Below, in pieces: positions 44,304-53,175 of a stretch of 64,000 nt of DNA (positions within the stretch are counted from its first letter, which is position 1; every line of letters begins with the position of its first letter). The stretch is from CAWCAW01 sp963793645 (GTDB lineage: Bacteria; Actinomycetota; Acidimicrobiia; Acidimicrobiales; UBA8190). Below the pieces are notes generated by a model. The model worked only from the letters and a program-made list of their open reading frames with translations. It ran no database searches and was not told the origin of the DNA. Where the stretch lies: positions 1 through 64,000 of the forward strand of contig CAWCAW010000002.1 in assembly GCA_963793645.1 (NCBI GenBank), given 5' to 3'. A program made the translations under genes and the position numbers.

Positions 44304-44981
44304 TTGGCTCGTCGTGCGCCCTTTTCGTATGGTACCGCCGTGGCCCTCGCATCCGGTTTGAGCGCTCAGGTATCGCTGACTGTCGGACCAACCGACACGG
44401 CTCGGGCTATGGGATCGGGCGAAGTCGACGTGCTGGCCACTCCCCGGCTCATCGCGCTGTGCGAGGAGGCCGGCTTCCGGGCCGTCAAAGGAGCCTTGGA
44501 CGCCGGTCGCACCAGCGTCGGGGTGCGGGTCCAAGTCGACCACCTGGCGCCCGTGGCGGTGGGCTCCACGGTCACCGCGGAAGCCGTCTTGGAGAAAGTC
44601 GAAGGACGGCGCCTCGTGTTCACTGTGTCGGTCACCGACGCGGCGGGACTGGTCGGAGCCGGACGCATGACGCGCGTGGTGGTGGACACCGACGCCTTCA
44701 TGGCCAAGGCGCGCTCGAGCGCCCCCGGAGGCAGAACGCTACAGAGCCTCAGTCGCCAAGGGCACAGAGGCGGCGATGACGTCGAGGATCTCTTCGCCCA
44801 CCAGCTCGTCTCGCTCCAACAGTTCGTCGCGCAGTTTCTCGATGACGTGACGATGGGCCTCGAGCATGGCGCGCACGTCGGCCTTCGCCTTGGCCAGCAA
44901 TGCCTCCACCTCGTCGCGCCCGCCGTCGGACGACAGCACCTTGGCCACGATGTTGCCGGGCATGTCGAGCGCGTCGGCTGA
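44304..44981 (+). CDS. FlK-like hot-dog thioesterase
   Basis: Residues about 25-137 match the fluoroacetyl-CoA thioesterase (FlK)-like family of about 140 residues: VGPTDTARAMGSGEVDVLAT, then GRTSVGVRVQVDHLAPVAVG and GRLVF-type strands ending MTRVVVDTDAFMAKA. A TTG at 44304 has a very good ribosome site (GAGGAGGG, five bases before); a GTG at 44340 is possible. The frame does not stop at the normal place but runs on antisense to the FtsH-like gene to 44981, adding about 85 unrelated residues. A lost stop by an indel is possible. Divergent from tldD. Confidence 0.7.
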   Translation: MARRAPFSYGTAVALASGLSAQVSLTVGPTDTARAMGSGEVDVLATPRLIALCEEAGFRAVKGALDAGRTSVGVRVQVDHLAPVAVGSTVTAEAVLEKVEGRRLVFTVSVTDAAGLVGAGRMTRVVVDTDAFMAKARSSAPGGRTLQSLSRQGHRGGDDVEDLFAHQLVSLQQFVAQFLDDVTMGLEHGAHVGLRLGQQCLHLVAPAVGRQHLGHDVAGHVERVG

Positions 44982-46571
44982 TATCAGGGAACTGCCCATG
45001 CCGAGGCTCCCGATCATGAGGCACGCCGCACTGGTGGCGGCCTGAAGGTCACCGGCCACTCCTGTGCTCGTCTCCCCGAAAAACATCTCCTCGGCCACCA
45101 TGCCCCCGAAGGCGATCTGAATGAGGGCCTCGATCTCCGATCGGGTCTTGGTGTAGCGCTCCTCGGTCTCGGAGTGAGCCAGGAGGCCGAGCGCGTCCTT
45201 GCGCTTGACGATGGAGAGGATCTCGAGCTTGCGGCCCTTGCCGGCCAGCCATGCCACCGTGGCGTGCCCGGACTCGTGGGTGGCGATGGTGCGTCGTTCC
45301 GCTTCGGTGTATTCGACCGGTTGGGCCAGCCCGATCTCCTCGGTCATCTTGGCCTGCTGGATGTCGCCCCACGACAGGCGGTCCCCACCCCGGCGCAGCG
45401 CCCAGATGAGCGCCTCGTCGAGTATGTGCTCGAGCATCACCGGCGAGTACCCCTGGGTCACGGCGGCCAGGGTGTCGCGCTTGGCCTCGTCATCGAGCTC
45501 AGGGTCATGGGCCTTGCGCTCGAGGTAGTAGTCGATGATCTCCCGCCGACCGGCCCGGCTGGGCAGGCCGAAGTAGATGGAACGGTCGAAGCGCCCGGGG
45601 CGCACCAGAGCGGGATCCAGATCGGCGGCCCGGTTGGTGGCCCCGATGACGAGGATGTTGGCTCCGGCGGGCACGGGCTTGTGGATCTGGTGCCCGGCCG
45701 GCAGCCAGGAGTTCACCACCTCGATGAGCGCGCCGCGTAGACGCGTCATGGCGGGGGGCTGATCGAAGGACTGGAGCTGGATCAACAGCTCGTTGACCAC
45801 GCCGGCCACGCCGTCTTGGTGGCGGCCTTGGCCCATGCCGCCGCGGGCTCCGCCGATGGCGTCGATCTCCTCGATGAATCCGATGGCCCCACCTTCTCGG
45901 CGCGCGTACTTGCGCAGGGCCTTGAAGTAGGAACGGATCTTGCGGTTGGTCTGTCCGTAGAACATCGACTGGAAGGCCGACGATGACACGAACAGGAACG
46001 GCACGCCGCCTTCGGCCGCCATGGCCTTGGCCATGTAGGTCTTGCCTGTTCCCGGGGGACCCTCGAAGAGGATGGCTCGGCGCGTCGAGCCCCCCATCTG
46101 CTCCACGAAGGTGCGATGGGCGAGAAACAAGTTGAGGGTCTTGACGGCCTCGTCGACCACCATGCCCGCACCTCGAACGTCGGCGAAACGGACGTCAATC
46201 TCCTCGGGCCGGTACAGCACGTGCGGCGAACGTCCCGCCCCGAGCATGGGGAGGAGGATGGCGCCGCCCAACAGGAAGATGAGGACGATGGCCGGCGTGT
46301 ACGGCAGCATCGAGCTCGGGATATGGGGAAACCGGAGAGCCCCCCGGTGCAAGACCACGGCCCGCACGATGAACCAGGCCGCGATGGGCACCAGCACCAG
46401 GGCGAGGCGACGCCACCGTCCCTGGCGGACCCGCTCGCGGGTCTTGCCCACATCGGCCCCGGCCGCTTGGATGACGTCGGCCTGGCTCAGCATCTCCAGG
46501 TCCCCGCCCGCCTCGCCGTCGGCGGCACCATGTTGGTGACGGAACGGTTCCCGCACGCCGTGCTTGCTCAT
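44739..46571 (-). CDS. FtsH-like AAA+ metalloprotease
   Basis: 610 residues from MSKHGVREPF; the upstream open frame has no homology. Two N-terminal membrane helices (LALVLVPIAAWFIVRAVVL and PAIVLIFLLGGAILLPML) lead to an AAA+ domain with Walker A EGPPGTGKT, Walker B-type IGFIEEIDAIGG and the second region of homology GATNRAADLDPALVRPGRFD. The protease domain has HESGHATVAWLAG (HExxH) and a Glu/Asp ligand region (GMVAEEMFFGETSTGVAGDL). It differs from the housekeeping FtsH in a longer AAA insert and is probably a second, actinobacterial-type membrane protease. Confidence 0.8.
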   Translation of the reverse strand: MSKHGVREPFRHQHGAADGEAGGDLEMLSQADVIQAAGADVGKTRERVRQGRWRRLALVLVPIAAWFIVRAVVLHRGALRFPHIPSSMLPYTPAIVLIFLLGGAILLPMLGAGRSPHVLYRPEEIDVRFADVRGAGMVVDEAVKTLNLFLAHRTFVEQMGGSTRRAILFEGPPGTGKTYMAKAMAAEGGVPFLFVSSSAFQSMFYGQTNRKIRSYFKALRKYARREGGAIGFIEEIDAIGGARGGMGQGRHQDGVAGVVNELLIQLQSFDQPPAMTRLRGALIEVVNSWLPAGHQIHKPVPAGANILVIGATNRAADLDPALVRPGRFDRSIYFGLPSRAGRREIIDYYLERKAHDPELDDEAKRDTLAAVTQGYSPVMLEHILDEALIWALRRGGDRLSWGDIQQAKMTEEIGLAQPVEYTEAERRTIATHESGHATVAWLAGKGRKLEILSIVKRKDALGLLAHSETEERYTKTRSEIEALIQIAFGGMVAEEMFFGETSTGVAGDLQAATSAACLMIGSLGMGSSLISADALDMPGNIVAKVLSSDGGRDEVEALLAKAKADVRAMLEAHRHVIEKLRDELLERDELVGEEILDVIAASVPLATEAL

Positions 46572-46784
46572 AGCTCGTCGCCCCCCACTCCCCAGGCGAC
46601 CCACCGGGCTCTGCCGGTCAGCCGGACCTGGACCCTGCAACGAGCCCCCAGCGGCTACGTCACAAGTTTCCCTGTGGACCACTGTCGCAGAATTACCACG
46701 GAGCGTCAACATCCACGTTCGTGTTGTCACATAAATGACCACAAAGGGCGGTCGGGTGCCTGTAGGGACCGGGGAGGCCCCGCC

Positions 46785-46802
46785 GCCGTCAGATCTGACG
46801 GC
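46785..46802. terminator. 18-base perfect palindrome at the end of the AIM24 gene
   Basis: GCCGTCAGATCTGACGGC is self-complementary and overlaps the stop of the AIM24-family gene. It could act as a compact terminator for the leftward transcript or as a binding site. The rest of the gap 46572-46784 between this point and the FtsH-like gene start shows no gene. Confidence 0.35.
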
Positions 46803-47556
46803 CGAGAACGCCCCCGAGCACTCCTCCGATGGCACCCCCGCTGGCCGCTTCGTGACGGTCGTCGTGCTCCAGGTAGGGCGTCAAAGCGGCCGCCAAGACG
46901 GGGATGGGCATGCTCTGCAGCCACACGTTGCCGGGGCCGGTGAGCTGGATGAGGTGATGGCCGTCGTCGCCCATGTACCGGTTGGCGATGCCCGGCAGCC
47001 GGATGACGGTGAAGCTCACCGAGTCCTGGAACAAGCCGGCGTGGCCGGGGTGCACAAGAAGCGACTGCCCGGCGGCCAACTCGTAGGTGGCCACCTCACC
47101 GGAGAGCTCGATCCACGCCTGGCCCTGGCCCTCGAGCTTCTGGAGCAAGAACCCCTCTCCGCCGAAGATCCCGCCTCTGAAGGTCTGCTGCAGCGCCACC
47201 GAGGGCGTGATGCCGGGCGTGCCGCACACCCAGCCGTGGCGGTGGACCAGGTAACCGCCTCCGGGCGCGATGTCGACGGGGAAGATGCGGCCGGGGAGCT
47301 TGGCCGCAAAGGTAACCATCCCCTGGCTTCCGACGGCCTCGTAACGGGTCAGGAACACGCCGCCGCCGCCCACGGCTCGCTTGAGAATGCCGCCCAGCCC
47401 CCCACTACCACCGGCGCCGCCCGCGTTGGTGGTCTGGGAGAGCTGCATGTTGGCCGTCATCCACGACAGGTCTCCGTGCGTCGAGATCAAGGCCTCGCCG
47501 GGATCGAGCACCATCTCGAGGACCGGCATAGTCGTGCCCTTGACGTTTGCCTGCAT
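46789..47556 (-). CDS. AIM24 family protein
   Basis: 255 residues of the AIM24/TIGR00266 beta-helix family. Typical runs are GEALISTHGDLSWMTANMQL, GGVFLTRYEA, VDIAPGGGYLVHRHGWVCGT and LLQKLEGQGQAWIELSGEV. The last 20 residues are Gly-rich (GGAIGGVLGGVLG). The ATG at 47556 has AAAGGGG upstream; an earlier frame opening to 47649 lacks homology. It is divergent from dxs. In bacteria the function is unknown; some members associate with membranes. Confidence 0.82.
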   Translation of the reverse strand: MQANVKGTTMPVLEMVLDPGEALISTHGDLSWMTANMQLSQTTNAGGAGGSGGLGGILKRAVGGGGVFLTRYEAVGSQGMVTFAAKLPGRIFPVDIAPGGGYLVHRHGWVCGTPGITPSVALQQTFRGGIFGGEGFLLQKLEGQGQAWIELSGEVATYELAAGQSLLVHPGHAGLFQDSVSFTVIRLPGIANRYMGDDGHHLIQLTGPGNVWLQSMPIPVLAAALTPYLEHDDRHEAASGGAIGGVLGGVLGRQI

Positions 47557-47727
47557 GGTTCGCCCCTTTGTCGTTTCCCGGCGGCCGAGGCCGGGTATCT
47601 CCACGCCGAGTCTGTCGCATCGATCGACGGGCTGCATGGCGCCGCTCATCTCAAAGCGAGGCCATGGCGCGAGTCACTCGGAGTAGCGTTGGGCGCCAGC
47701 CCGCCATCGCCCGGACCAGGATCCCGC

Positions 47728-49623
47728 ATGCTTCTCGACAACATCCACGACCCGTCTGACCTGCGCAGTTTGTCGAAGGACCAACTCGACCAACTGGCGG
47801 CGGAGATCCGGACGCGCATTGTGGAGACGGTGACCGCCACCGGCGGGCATCTCGGTTCGAACCTCGGCGTCGTCGAGCTGACCCTGGCCGTGCACCGGGT
47901 CTTCGACTCGCCCCGTGACGTGGTGCTGTGGGACACCGGTCACCAGGCCTACGTGCACAAGCTCCTGACCGGACGCCAGGGGCAGTTCCCCACCTTGCGC
48001 CAGCCGGGGGGAATGTCGGGCTACCCGTCGCGCCACGAGTCGCCCCATGACTGGATAGAGAACAGCCACGCGTCGACGGCCCTCAGCTACGCGCACGGGA
48101 TCGCCACCGGATTCCGGTTGCGCGGCGAGCACGAGCGGCGGGTGGTGGCGGTCATCGGCGACGGTTCACTCACCGGCGGCATGGCCTATGAGGCGCTCAA
48201 CAACCTGGGGCACTCGGGGTCGCGCGTCACCATCGTGTTGAACGACAACGGTCGTTCGTACGCACCGACGGTCTCGAAGTTGTCTTCCGAGCTCACCTAT
48301 CTCCGCCTCAACCCGTCCTATGTCCACGCCCGCGAGCGCCTGCGCAACCTGTTGCGGCGTGTGCCCGCCCTGGGAGGCTTCGCCTATTCGGGCGTGCACG
48401 GCCTGACCAGTGCCGTGCGCGAGATCGTCACCCCGCACTGGTTCTTCGAGGCGCTCGGCGTGCGCTACGCCGGACCCATCGACGGTCACGACGTGATCGG
48501 CATGGAGCACGCCATCGCCAACGCGGCCGAGTGGGACGGACCCATCCTCATCCACGTGCTCACGCAGAAGGGACGGGGCTACGCGCCCGCCGAGGAGGAT
48601 GAGGTCCAGCGTCTTCACGACTTCAAGGTGCAGCCGAGCCGCGTGGCGCCCCTGGAGGACGTCGCTCCCGCCACCTACACCGACGCCTTCACCAGAGCCC
48701 TTCTCGACATTGCGGCGGCACGCCCCGAGGTGGTGGCCATCACCGCCGCCATGCCCGGGCCCACCGGCTTGTTGCCCTTCGAAGGTGCCTATCCCGACCG
48801 GTTCCTCGACGTCGGCATCGCCGAGCAGCACGCCGTCACGGCCGCGGCCGGCATGGCCATGGCCGGGCTGCGACCGGTGGTGGCGGTCTACTCCACCTTC
48901 TTCTCGCGTGCCTTCGACCAAGCCAACTTGGATGTGGGTCTGCACAACCTCCCCGTGGTCTTCGCTTTGGACCGGGCGGGCATCACCGGAGACGACGGGC
49001 CCAGCCACCACGGCGTGCTCGACATGGCTCTGGCGCTGTCCATCCCGGACATGACGGTGTTCGCCCCCTCCTCGGCCCAGGAGGTTCGGATCATGCTCGA
49101 CACCGCGCTGGGCCTCCCGGGCCCGTCGACCATTCGCTTCCCGAAAACCCCGGCGCGTCAGGCCCCCGGCCACATCGTGGGCCAGGGCATGTCGGCCCGC
49201 CTCGTGCGCCGGGGCGACAACGAGGTGTGCATCTTGGCGGTGGGCAAGATGGTGGAAGCCTCCGAGGAAGCCGCCGAGAAGCTGGCCGCCGACGGGGTGG
49301 ACGCCACGGTATGGGACGTCCGGGTCATCGCTCCACCGGATCCGGCCATGCTGATGGACGCGGCGGCCCATGGACTCGTGATCACCGTCGAAGACGGCAT
49401 CCGCATCGGCGGGGCCGGATCGTATGTGGTCGAGGCCATGCGCTGTCTCGAGGATCTCGGCCGACCCCTCCCCCCGGTGCGCACCTTGGGGGTACCCCGG
49501 GCCTACATCGCCCAGGGCAAACCGGCGGTGATCCTGGCCGACCTCGGTCTCGACGGCCCTGGCATCGCCGCCGCGGTCACCGAGGCGCTAGGAGCCGAGC
49601 GGGATCGTCTGCCGCTCTCGTAA
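47728..49623 (+). CDS. dxs: 1-deoxy-D-xylulose-5-phosphate synthase
   Basis: 631 residues, the normal length for Dxs, which joins pyruvate and glyceraldehyde 3-phosphate in the first step of the MEP isoprenoid pathway. The thiamine diphosphate motif is GDGSLTGGMAYEALNN; the early motif is ETVTATGGHLGSNLGVVEL. The transketolase-type pyrimidine domain has DVGIAEQHAVTAAAGMAMAG and DRAGITGDDGPSHHG. The ATG at 47728 is used, although the frame stays open another kilobase upstream across the AIM24 gene. Confidence 0.94.
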   Translation: MLLDNIHDPSDLRSLSKDQLDQLAAEIRTRIVETVTATGGHLGSNLGVVELTLAVHRVFDSPRDVVLWDTGHQAYVHKLLTGRQGQFPTLRQPGGMSGYPSRHESPHDWIENSHASTALSYAHGIATGFRLRGEHERRVVAVIGDGSLTGGMAYEALNNLGHSGSRVTIVLNDNGRSYAPTVSKLSSELTYLRLNPSYVHARERLRNLLRRVPALGGFAYSGVHGLTSAVREIVTPHWFFEALGVRYAGPIDGHDVIGMEHAIANAAEWDGPILIHVLTQKGRGYAPAEEDEVQRLHDFKVQPSRVAPLEDVAPATYTDAFTRALLDIAAARPEVVAITAAMPGPTGLLPFEGAYPDRFLDVGIAEQHAVTAAAGMAMAGLRPVVAVYSTFFSRAFDQANLDVGLHNLPVVFALDRAGITGDDGPSHHGVLDMALALSIPDMTVFAPSSAQEVRIMLDTALGLPGPSTIRFPKTPARQAPGHIVGQGMSARLVRRGDNEVCILAVGKMVEASEEAAEKLAADGVDATVWDVRVIAPPDPAMLMDAAAHGLVITVEDGIRIGGAGSYVVEAMRCLEDLGRPLPPVRTLGVPRAYIAQGKPAVILADLGLDGPGIAAAVTEALGAERDRLPLS

Positions 49624-49695
49624 CGCGCTGCCCAGGCTCTCGGCCTGGCGCCGGGCCGGTCCGGGCCCTTCAGCCTGGCCTGTCCCCAGGACCGA

Positions 49696-49706
49696 AACAT
49701 GTTCTA
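49696..49706 (+). promoter_or_regulatory. KstR-like operator upstream of the FadD19-like gene
   Basis: AACATGTTCTA fits the core and right half of the KstR operator TNNAACNNGTTNNA; the first T of the full site is C. It lies 12 bases before the GTG start of the FadD19-like gene. It is the weakest of the four copies in the window. Confidence 0.5.
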
Positions 49707-49717
49707 ACTTTGGGGTC

Positions 49718-51341
49718 GTGCAATTCAATCTCGCCGACTTGTTCGAAGCGGCCGTGGACGCCTTCCCCGATCGTGAATATCTGGTGGCCGAAGGTAAGCG
49801 GCGAACGTATGGGCAGATGGAAGAACGGGCCAACCGCCTGGCCCATCACCTTGCCGCTCAGGGGATCGGCCCGGGCGACCACGTGGGCATCTACGCCCTC
49901 AACAGTGTTGAATGGGTGGAGACGGCGTGGGCGGTCTTCAAACTCCGAGCGGTGTGGATCAACATCAACTACCGCTACGTACACGACGAGCTCAAGTACC
50001 TCTTCACCAACGCTGATCTGGTCGCCCTCATTCACCAGCGCCAGTTCTCAGCCAACGTCGCCGCCTTGTTGCCCGAGCTCCCCGGAATCCGCCACGTCGT
50101 GGTCATAGACGACGACAGCCAGGAGCCCAACCCGTCCGCCGCCGCGGTCGATTACGAAGACGCCGTGGCCGACGGTGCACCCGAACGCGACTTTCGCGCG
50201 GCGCGCCGATGACGACATCTACATCCTCTACACGGGCGGGACGACCGGCATGCCCAAGGGGGTCGTGTGGCACCACCGCGACGTCTTCTTCGCCCTCGGG
50301 GGAGGCATCGACGCCCTGACCGGATTTCGGATGGACCGACCCGAGCAGATGGTGGAGAAGGCGATCGCCCAGGCCGGGCAGCTCACCTTTTTGCCGATCG
50401 CCCCGCTGATGCACGGCGCCACCCAGTGGGGGGTCATGGGGCAGAGCTTCGTGGCCAACCGGGTCATCTTGGTGCCGAAGTTCGAGCCGGCGGAAGTGTG
50501 GACCCTGATCCAACACGAACGCGTCAACATGGTGATGATCACGGGCGACGCCATGGGCAAGCCTCTTATCGAGGCTTTGGACGACCCCGAGATCCCTTAT
50601 GACTTGTCGTCGCTCATCGGCATCACCTCCACCGCGGCGCTGTTCTCGCCCGCCGTCAAGGACGATTTCTTCCGCCACCTTCCCAACCTGGTGATGACCG
50701 ACGCCGTGGGCTCGTCGGAATCAGGGAACAACGGGATCACCATGGTCCACGCCGGCGCCACCGCCATGCGCAGCGGACCGACCGTCACGTCGCTGGGCGG
50801 AACGACCGTCCTCGACGAGGGCCTCGAAGCGGTCAAGCCGGGTTCGGGCGTCATCGGGAAGATCGCCCGCAGCGGCGACATCCCCGTCGGCTACTACAAC
50901 GACCCCGTCAAGACGGCCGAGGTGTTCATCACCGTCGACGGCAAGCGCCACGTCATGCCGGGCGACTTCGCCACCGTGGAGGCCGACGGGTCGGTGACGT
51001 TGCTCGGCCGCGGATCAATCTGCATCAACTCAGGCGGCGAAAAGATCTTCCCCGAAGAGGTGGAGGCCGTCGTCCGTTCCCACCCCGACGTCATGGACGC
51101 CATCGTGGTGGGGGCCCCCGACGAGCGCTGGGGCCAGACCGTGGCGGCCATCGTCGAGCCGCGCCACGATCATGTCGCCCCCTCGCTCGAGGCCATCCAG
51201 GAGCACTGCCGCAATCATGTGGCGGGCTACAAGATTCCGCGCCATCTCTACGTGGTCGAACAGATCCAGCGGTCACCGAGTGGGAAGCCCGATTACCCCT
51301 GGGCCAACGGCATCGTGGCCGCGGGGATGACCGGAACCTGA
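49718..51341 (+). CDS. fadD19: Sterol acyl-CoA synthetase, FadD19-like, one frameshift
   Basis: Two frames meet near 50193 at a TTT run (one base extra), giving about 540 residues, close to M. tuberculosis FadD19. The N-half starts FNLADLFEAAVDAFPDREYL and has WININYRYVHDELKYLFTNA; the C-half has the AMP motif YILYTGGTTGMPKGVVW, APLMHGATQWGVMGQ, and the end motifs INSGGEKIFPEEVEAVV and SPSGKPDYPWA. FadD19 activates the C27 sterol acid 3-oxocholest-4-en-26-oate to its CoA ester. Assignment by remembered resemblance; a KstR-like site precedes the gene. Confidence 0.8.
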
Positions 51342-51359
51342 ACGCTACGATTCGCCGTC

Positions 51360-51983
51360 GTGCCCACGACGCTGGCTGACCTGGTGGGTGACGGGCAGGC
51401 CTGTGTGGTGACCATGGAGCTGCAACGCGGCGTGGTCGGTGACCTGTCGAGCTTTCCCGAACTGGCGGCGGCAGTGGCCGACGGCGGGGTGCTCGCCGCC
51501 ACCATCGAGCTGCTCGAGGTGGCCCGACAGGTGGGCACTCCCGTCGTGCACTGCACGGCCGGGTTTCGGGCCGATCGGGCCGGATCGATGACCAACGCCC
51601 CGCTGCTCAGCGCTGTGGCCCACATGCCCGATCACCTGATCGAGGGCACGCCGGCGGTGGATCTCGTGCCCGGACTCGGGCCCGAGCCCGGCGACATCGT
51701 CTCGCACCGCCGCCACGGCGTGGCTCCCTTTAGCGGCACGTCTCTCGACGCCACATTGCGCGCCCTCGGGGTGACCACCGTCATCGCCACCGGGGTGTCG
51801 TTGAACGTGGCCGTCATCGGGCTCGTCATCGAGGCCGTCGACCTCGGCTACCACGTGGTGGTGGCCACCGACGCCGTAGCCGGGATACCTGCCGACTACG
51901 CGCAGGCTGTCGTGCGCCACACCCTGCCACTGCTGGCCACCATGGCGACGGTGAAGGAGATCACCGCCGCGCTGGGGCCTTAG
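51360..51983 (+). CDS. Isochorismatase-fold protein lacking the catalytic cysteine
   Basis: A 207-residue member of the cysteine-hydrolase (isochorismatase) superfamily. The fold is clear: an N-terminal strand ACVVTMELQRGVV, VVHCTAGFRADRAG, then HRRHGVAPFSGTSLDATLRA and ATGVSLNVAVIGLVIEAVDLG. The Asp-Lys-Cys triad is not kept: Glu replaces Asp, His/Arg replaces Lys, and the Cys position in the GVSLNVAV loop is Ala. It is probably not a hydrolase of the standard kind. It starts 18 bases after the acyl-CoA synthetase and overlaps the LLM gene end by four bases. Confidence 0.7.
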   Translation: MPTTLADLVGDGQACVVTMELQRGVVGDLSSFPELAAAVADGGVLAATIELLEVARQVGTPVVHCTAGFRADRAGSMTNAPLLSAVAHMPDHLIEGTPAVDLVPGLGPEPGDIVSHRRHGVAPFSGTSLDATLRALGVTTVIATGVSLNVAVIGLVIEAVDLGYHVVVATDAVAGIPADYAQAVVRHTLPLLATMATVKEITAALGP

Positions 51984-53104
51984 CCGATCTGCGCCTCGCG
52001 CTGACGGGTCGTCGAATGCACGGGGTCCTTGTCGAACTGCGGCAGGACGTGTCGGCCGAAGGTGGCGACAGCTTCCTCGCAGATCTCGATGGGCATGGCC
52101 GACGACAGCATGCCGAAGCTCAACTGATCGGCGCCGGTGTCGGCGAAGCGCTGCACGACCCGGGTGACCTCTTCGGGATCGCCCACGGCGATCTGGGCGG
52201 CGGCGATCTGATCGTTGATGGCGCTCGGGGTGGGATTGGGAATCGTGTCCGGCCACACCGGGATGCCCGGGGGGCGAGGGAAGGTGTCGAGGTAGCGGAA
52301 CACCAGGCTCAGGTAGTAGCCGATGTCCATCTCGGCGAAGACGTCACGGGCCCGGCCGCCGTCCTCGAGGCACAACATCTGCGAGGTGATCATCACGTTG
52401 TTGTTGACGAAGCCACCGATGGGCTCGGCGTTCTCGATGTCCTTCTTGTACTTCTCGATGAGCGGGCTGAACTGCTCGGGCTTGCCGAAGGCAAAGCACA
52501 GGACCCCCAGCCCGTTGCGGGCCGCCAGTTCAAAGGTGCTCGGGCTGCCCGCGGCCACCCACAAGGGCGGGTGCGGGTTCGTGTAGGGCTTGGGCAGGAC
52601 GTTGCGGGTCGGCATGGAGAAGAACTTGCCGTCGAAGGAGTAGTCGGTCTCCTTCCACATGCGCACGATCTCGGGAAGTGTCTCGGCCACCATCTCGCGG
52701 GTCAGCTCGGCGTCTTCGATCCCGAATCCTTTTTGCTCCGTCGTGGACGAGCCGCGGCCATGGCCGAATTCGAAACGCCCCTCGGACAGGTGGTCGAGCA
52801 TGGCGACGTGCTCGGCAATGCGGGCGGGGTGGTTCACGGGCGGGGTGATATTGAAGATCCCCGATCCGAGATGGATGTTCTTGGTCTTTGCCGCCGCGTA
52901 GGCGATGAAGGATTCGTTGGCCGACAGGTGGGAGTACTCGTGCAGGAAGTGGTGCTCGGTCGTCCAGGTGTACTTGAAGCCGGCTGCGTCGGCGGCCACC
53001 GTGTAGGCAACCTCGTCCATGATCCGCTGGTGCTCGGACGCCGCCCCGTACTTGGCTACGAAGGTGGGCGTCAGGCACACGCCGTTGAATATCCCGAATT
53101 CCAT
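51980..53104 (-). CDS. LLM-class flavin-dependent oxidoreductase
   Basis: 374 residues with the luciferase-like TIM barrel. Diagnostic runs are YTWTTEHHFLHEYSHLSANE near the start, ARIAEHVAMLDHLSEGRFEF and GHGRGSSTTEQKGFG, then PHPPLWVAAGSPSTFELA. The ATG has GAGAGGAG upstream. It may use FMN or F420 for a monooxygenase or reductase step. It is divergent from the FadD17-like gene, with a KstR-like site in the shared gap, so a role in sterol catabolism is possible. Confidence 0.82.
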   Translation of the reverse strand: MEFGIFNGVCLTPTFVAKYGAASEHQRIMDEVAYTVAADAAGFKYTWTTEHHFLHEYSHLSANESFIAYAAAKTKNIHLGSGIFNITPPVNHPARIAEHVAMLDHLSEGRFEFGHGRGSSTTEQKGFGIEDAELTREMVAETLPEIVRMWKETDYSFDGKFFSMPTRNVLPKPYTNPHPPLWVAAGSPSTFELAARNGLGVLCFAFGKPEQFSPLIEKYKKDIENAEPIGGFVNNNVMITSQMLCLEDGGRARDVFAEMDIGYYLSLVFRYLDTFPRPPGIPVWPDTIPNPTPSAINDQIAAAQIAVGDPEEVTRVVQRFADTGADQLSFGMLSSAMPIEICEEAVATFGRHVLPQFDKDPVHSTTRQREAQIG

Positions 53105-53158
53105 CGGAGGCGGCTCCTCTCGCTCGCGCCGATGAAGGTACCAGTTTGCCCAAAAAAA

Positions 53159-53172
53159 TGCAACGTGTTCCA
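53159..53172. promoter_or_regulatory. KstR-like operator between the LLM and FadD17-like genes
   Basis: TGCAACGTGTTCCA matches TNNAACNNGTTNNA at every fixed position. It lies four bases before the first candidate ATG of the FadD17-like gene and about 55 bases upstream of the divergent LLM gene, so it could control both. Confidence 0.65.
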
Positions 53173-53175
53173 ATA

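Noticed and set aside
46572..46835. N-terminal extension of the FtsH-like protease
   Set aside because: Low-complexity sequence without homology; the charged start and membrane helices fit an ATG at 46571.
46735..47727. Long in-frame extension upstream of dxs
   Set aside because: It is antisense to the AIM24 gene and has no Dxs similarity; the conserved start is the ATG at 47728.
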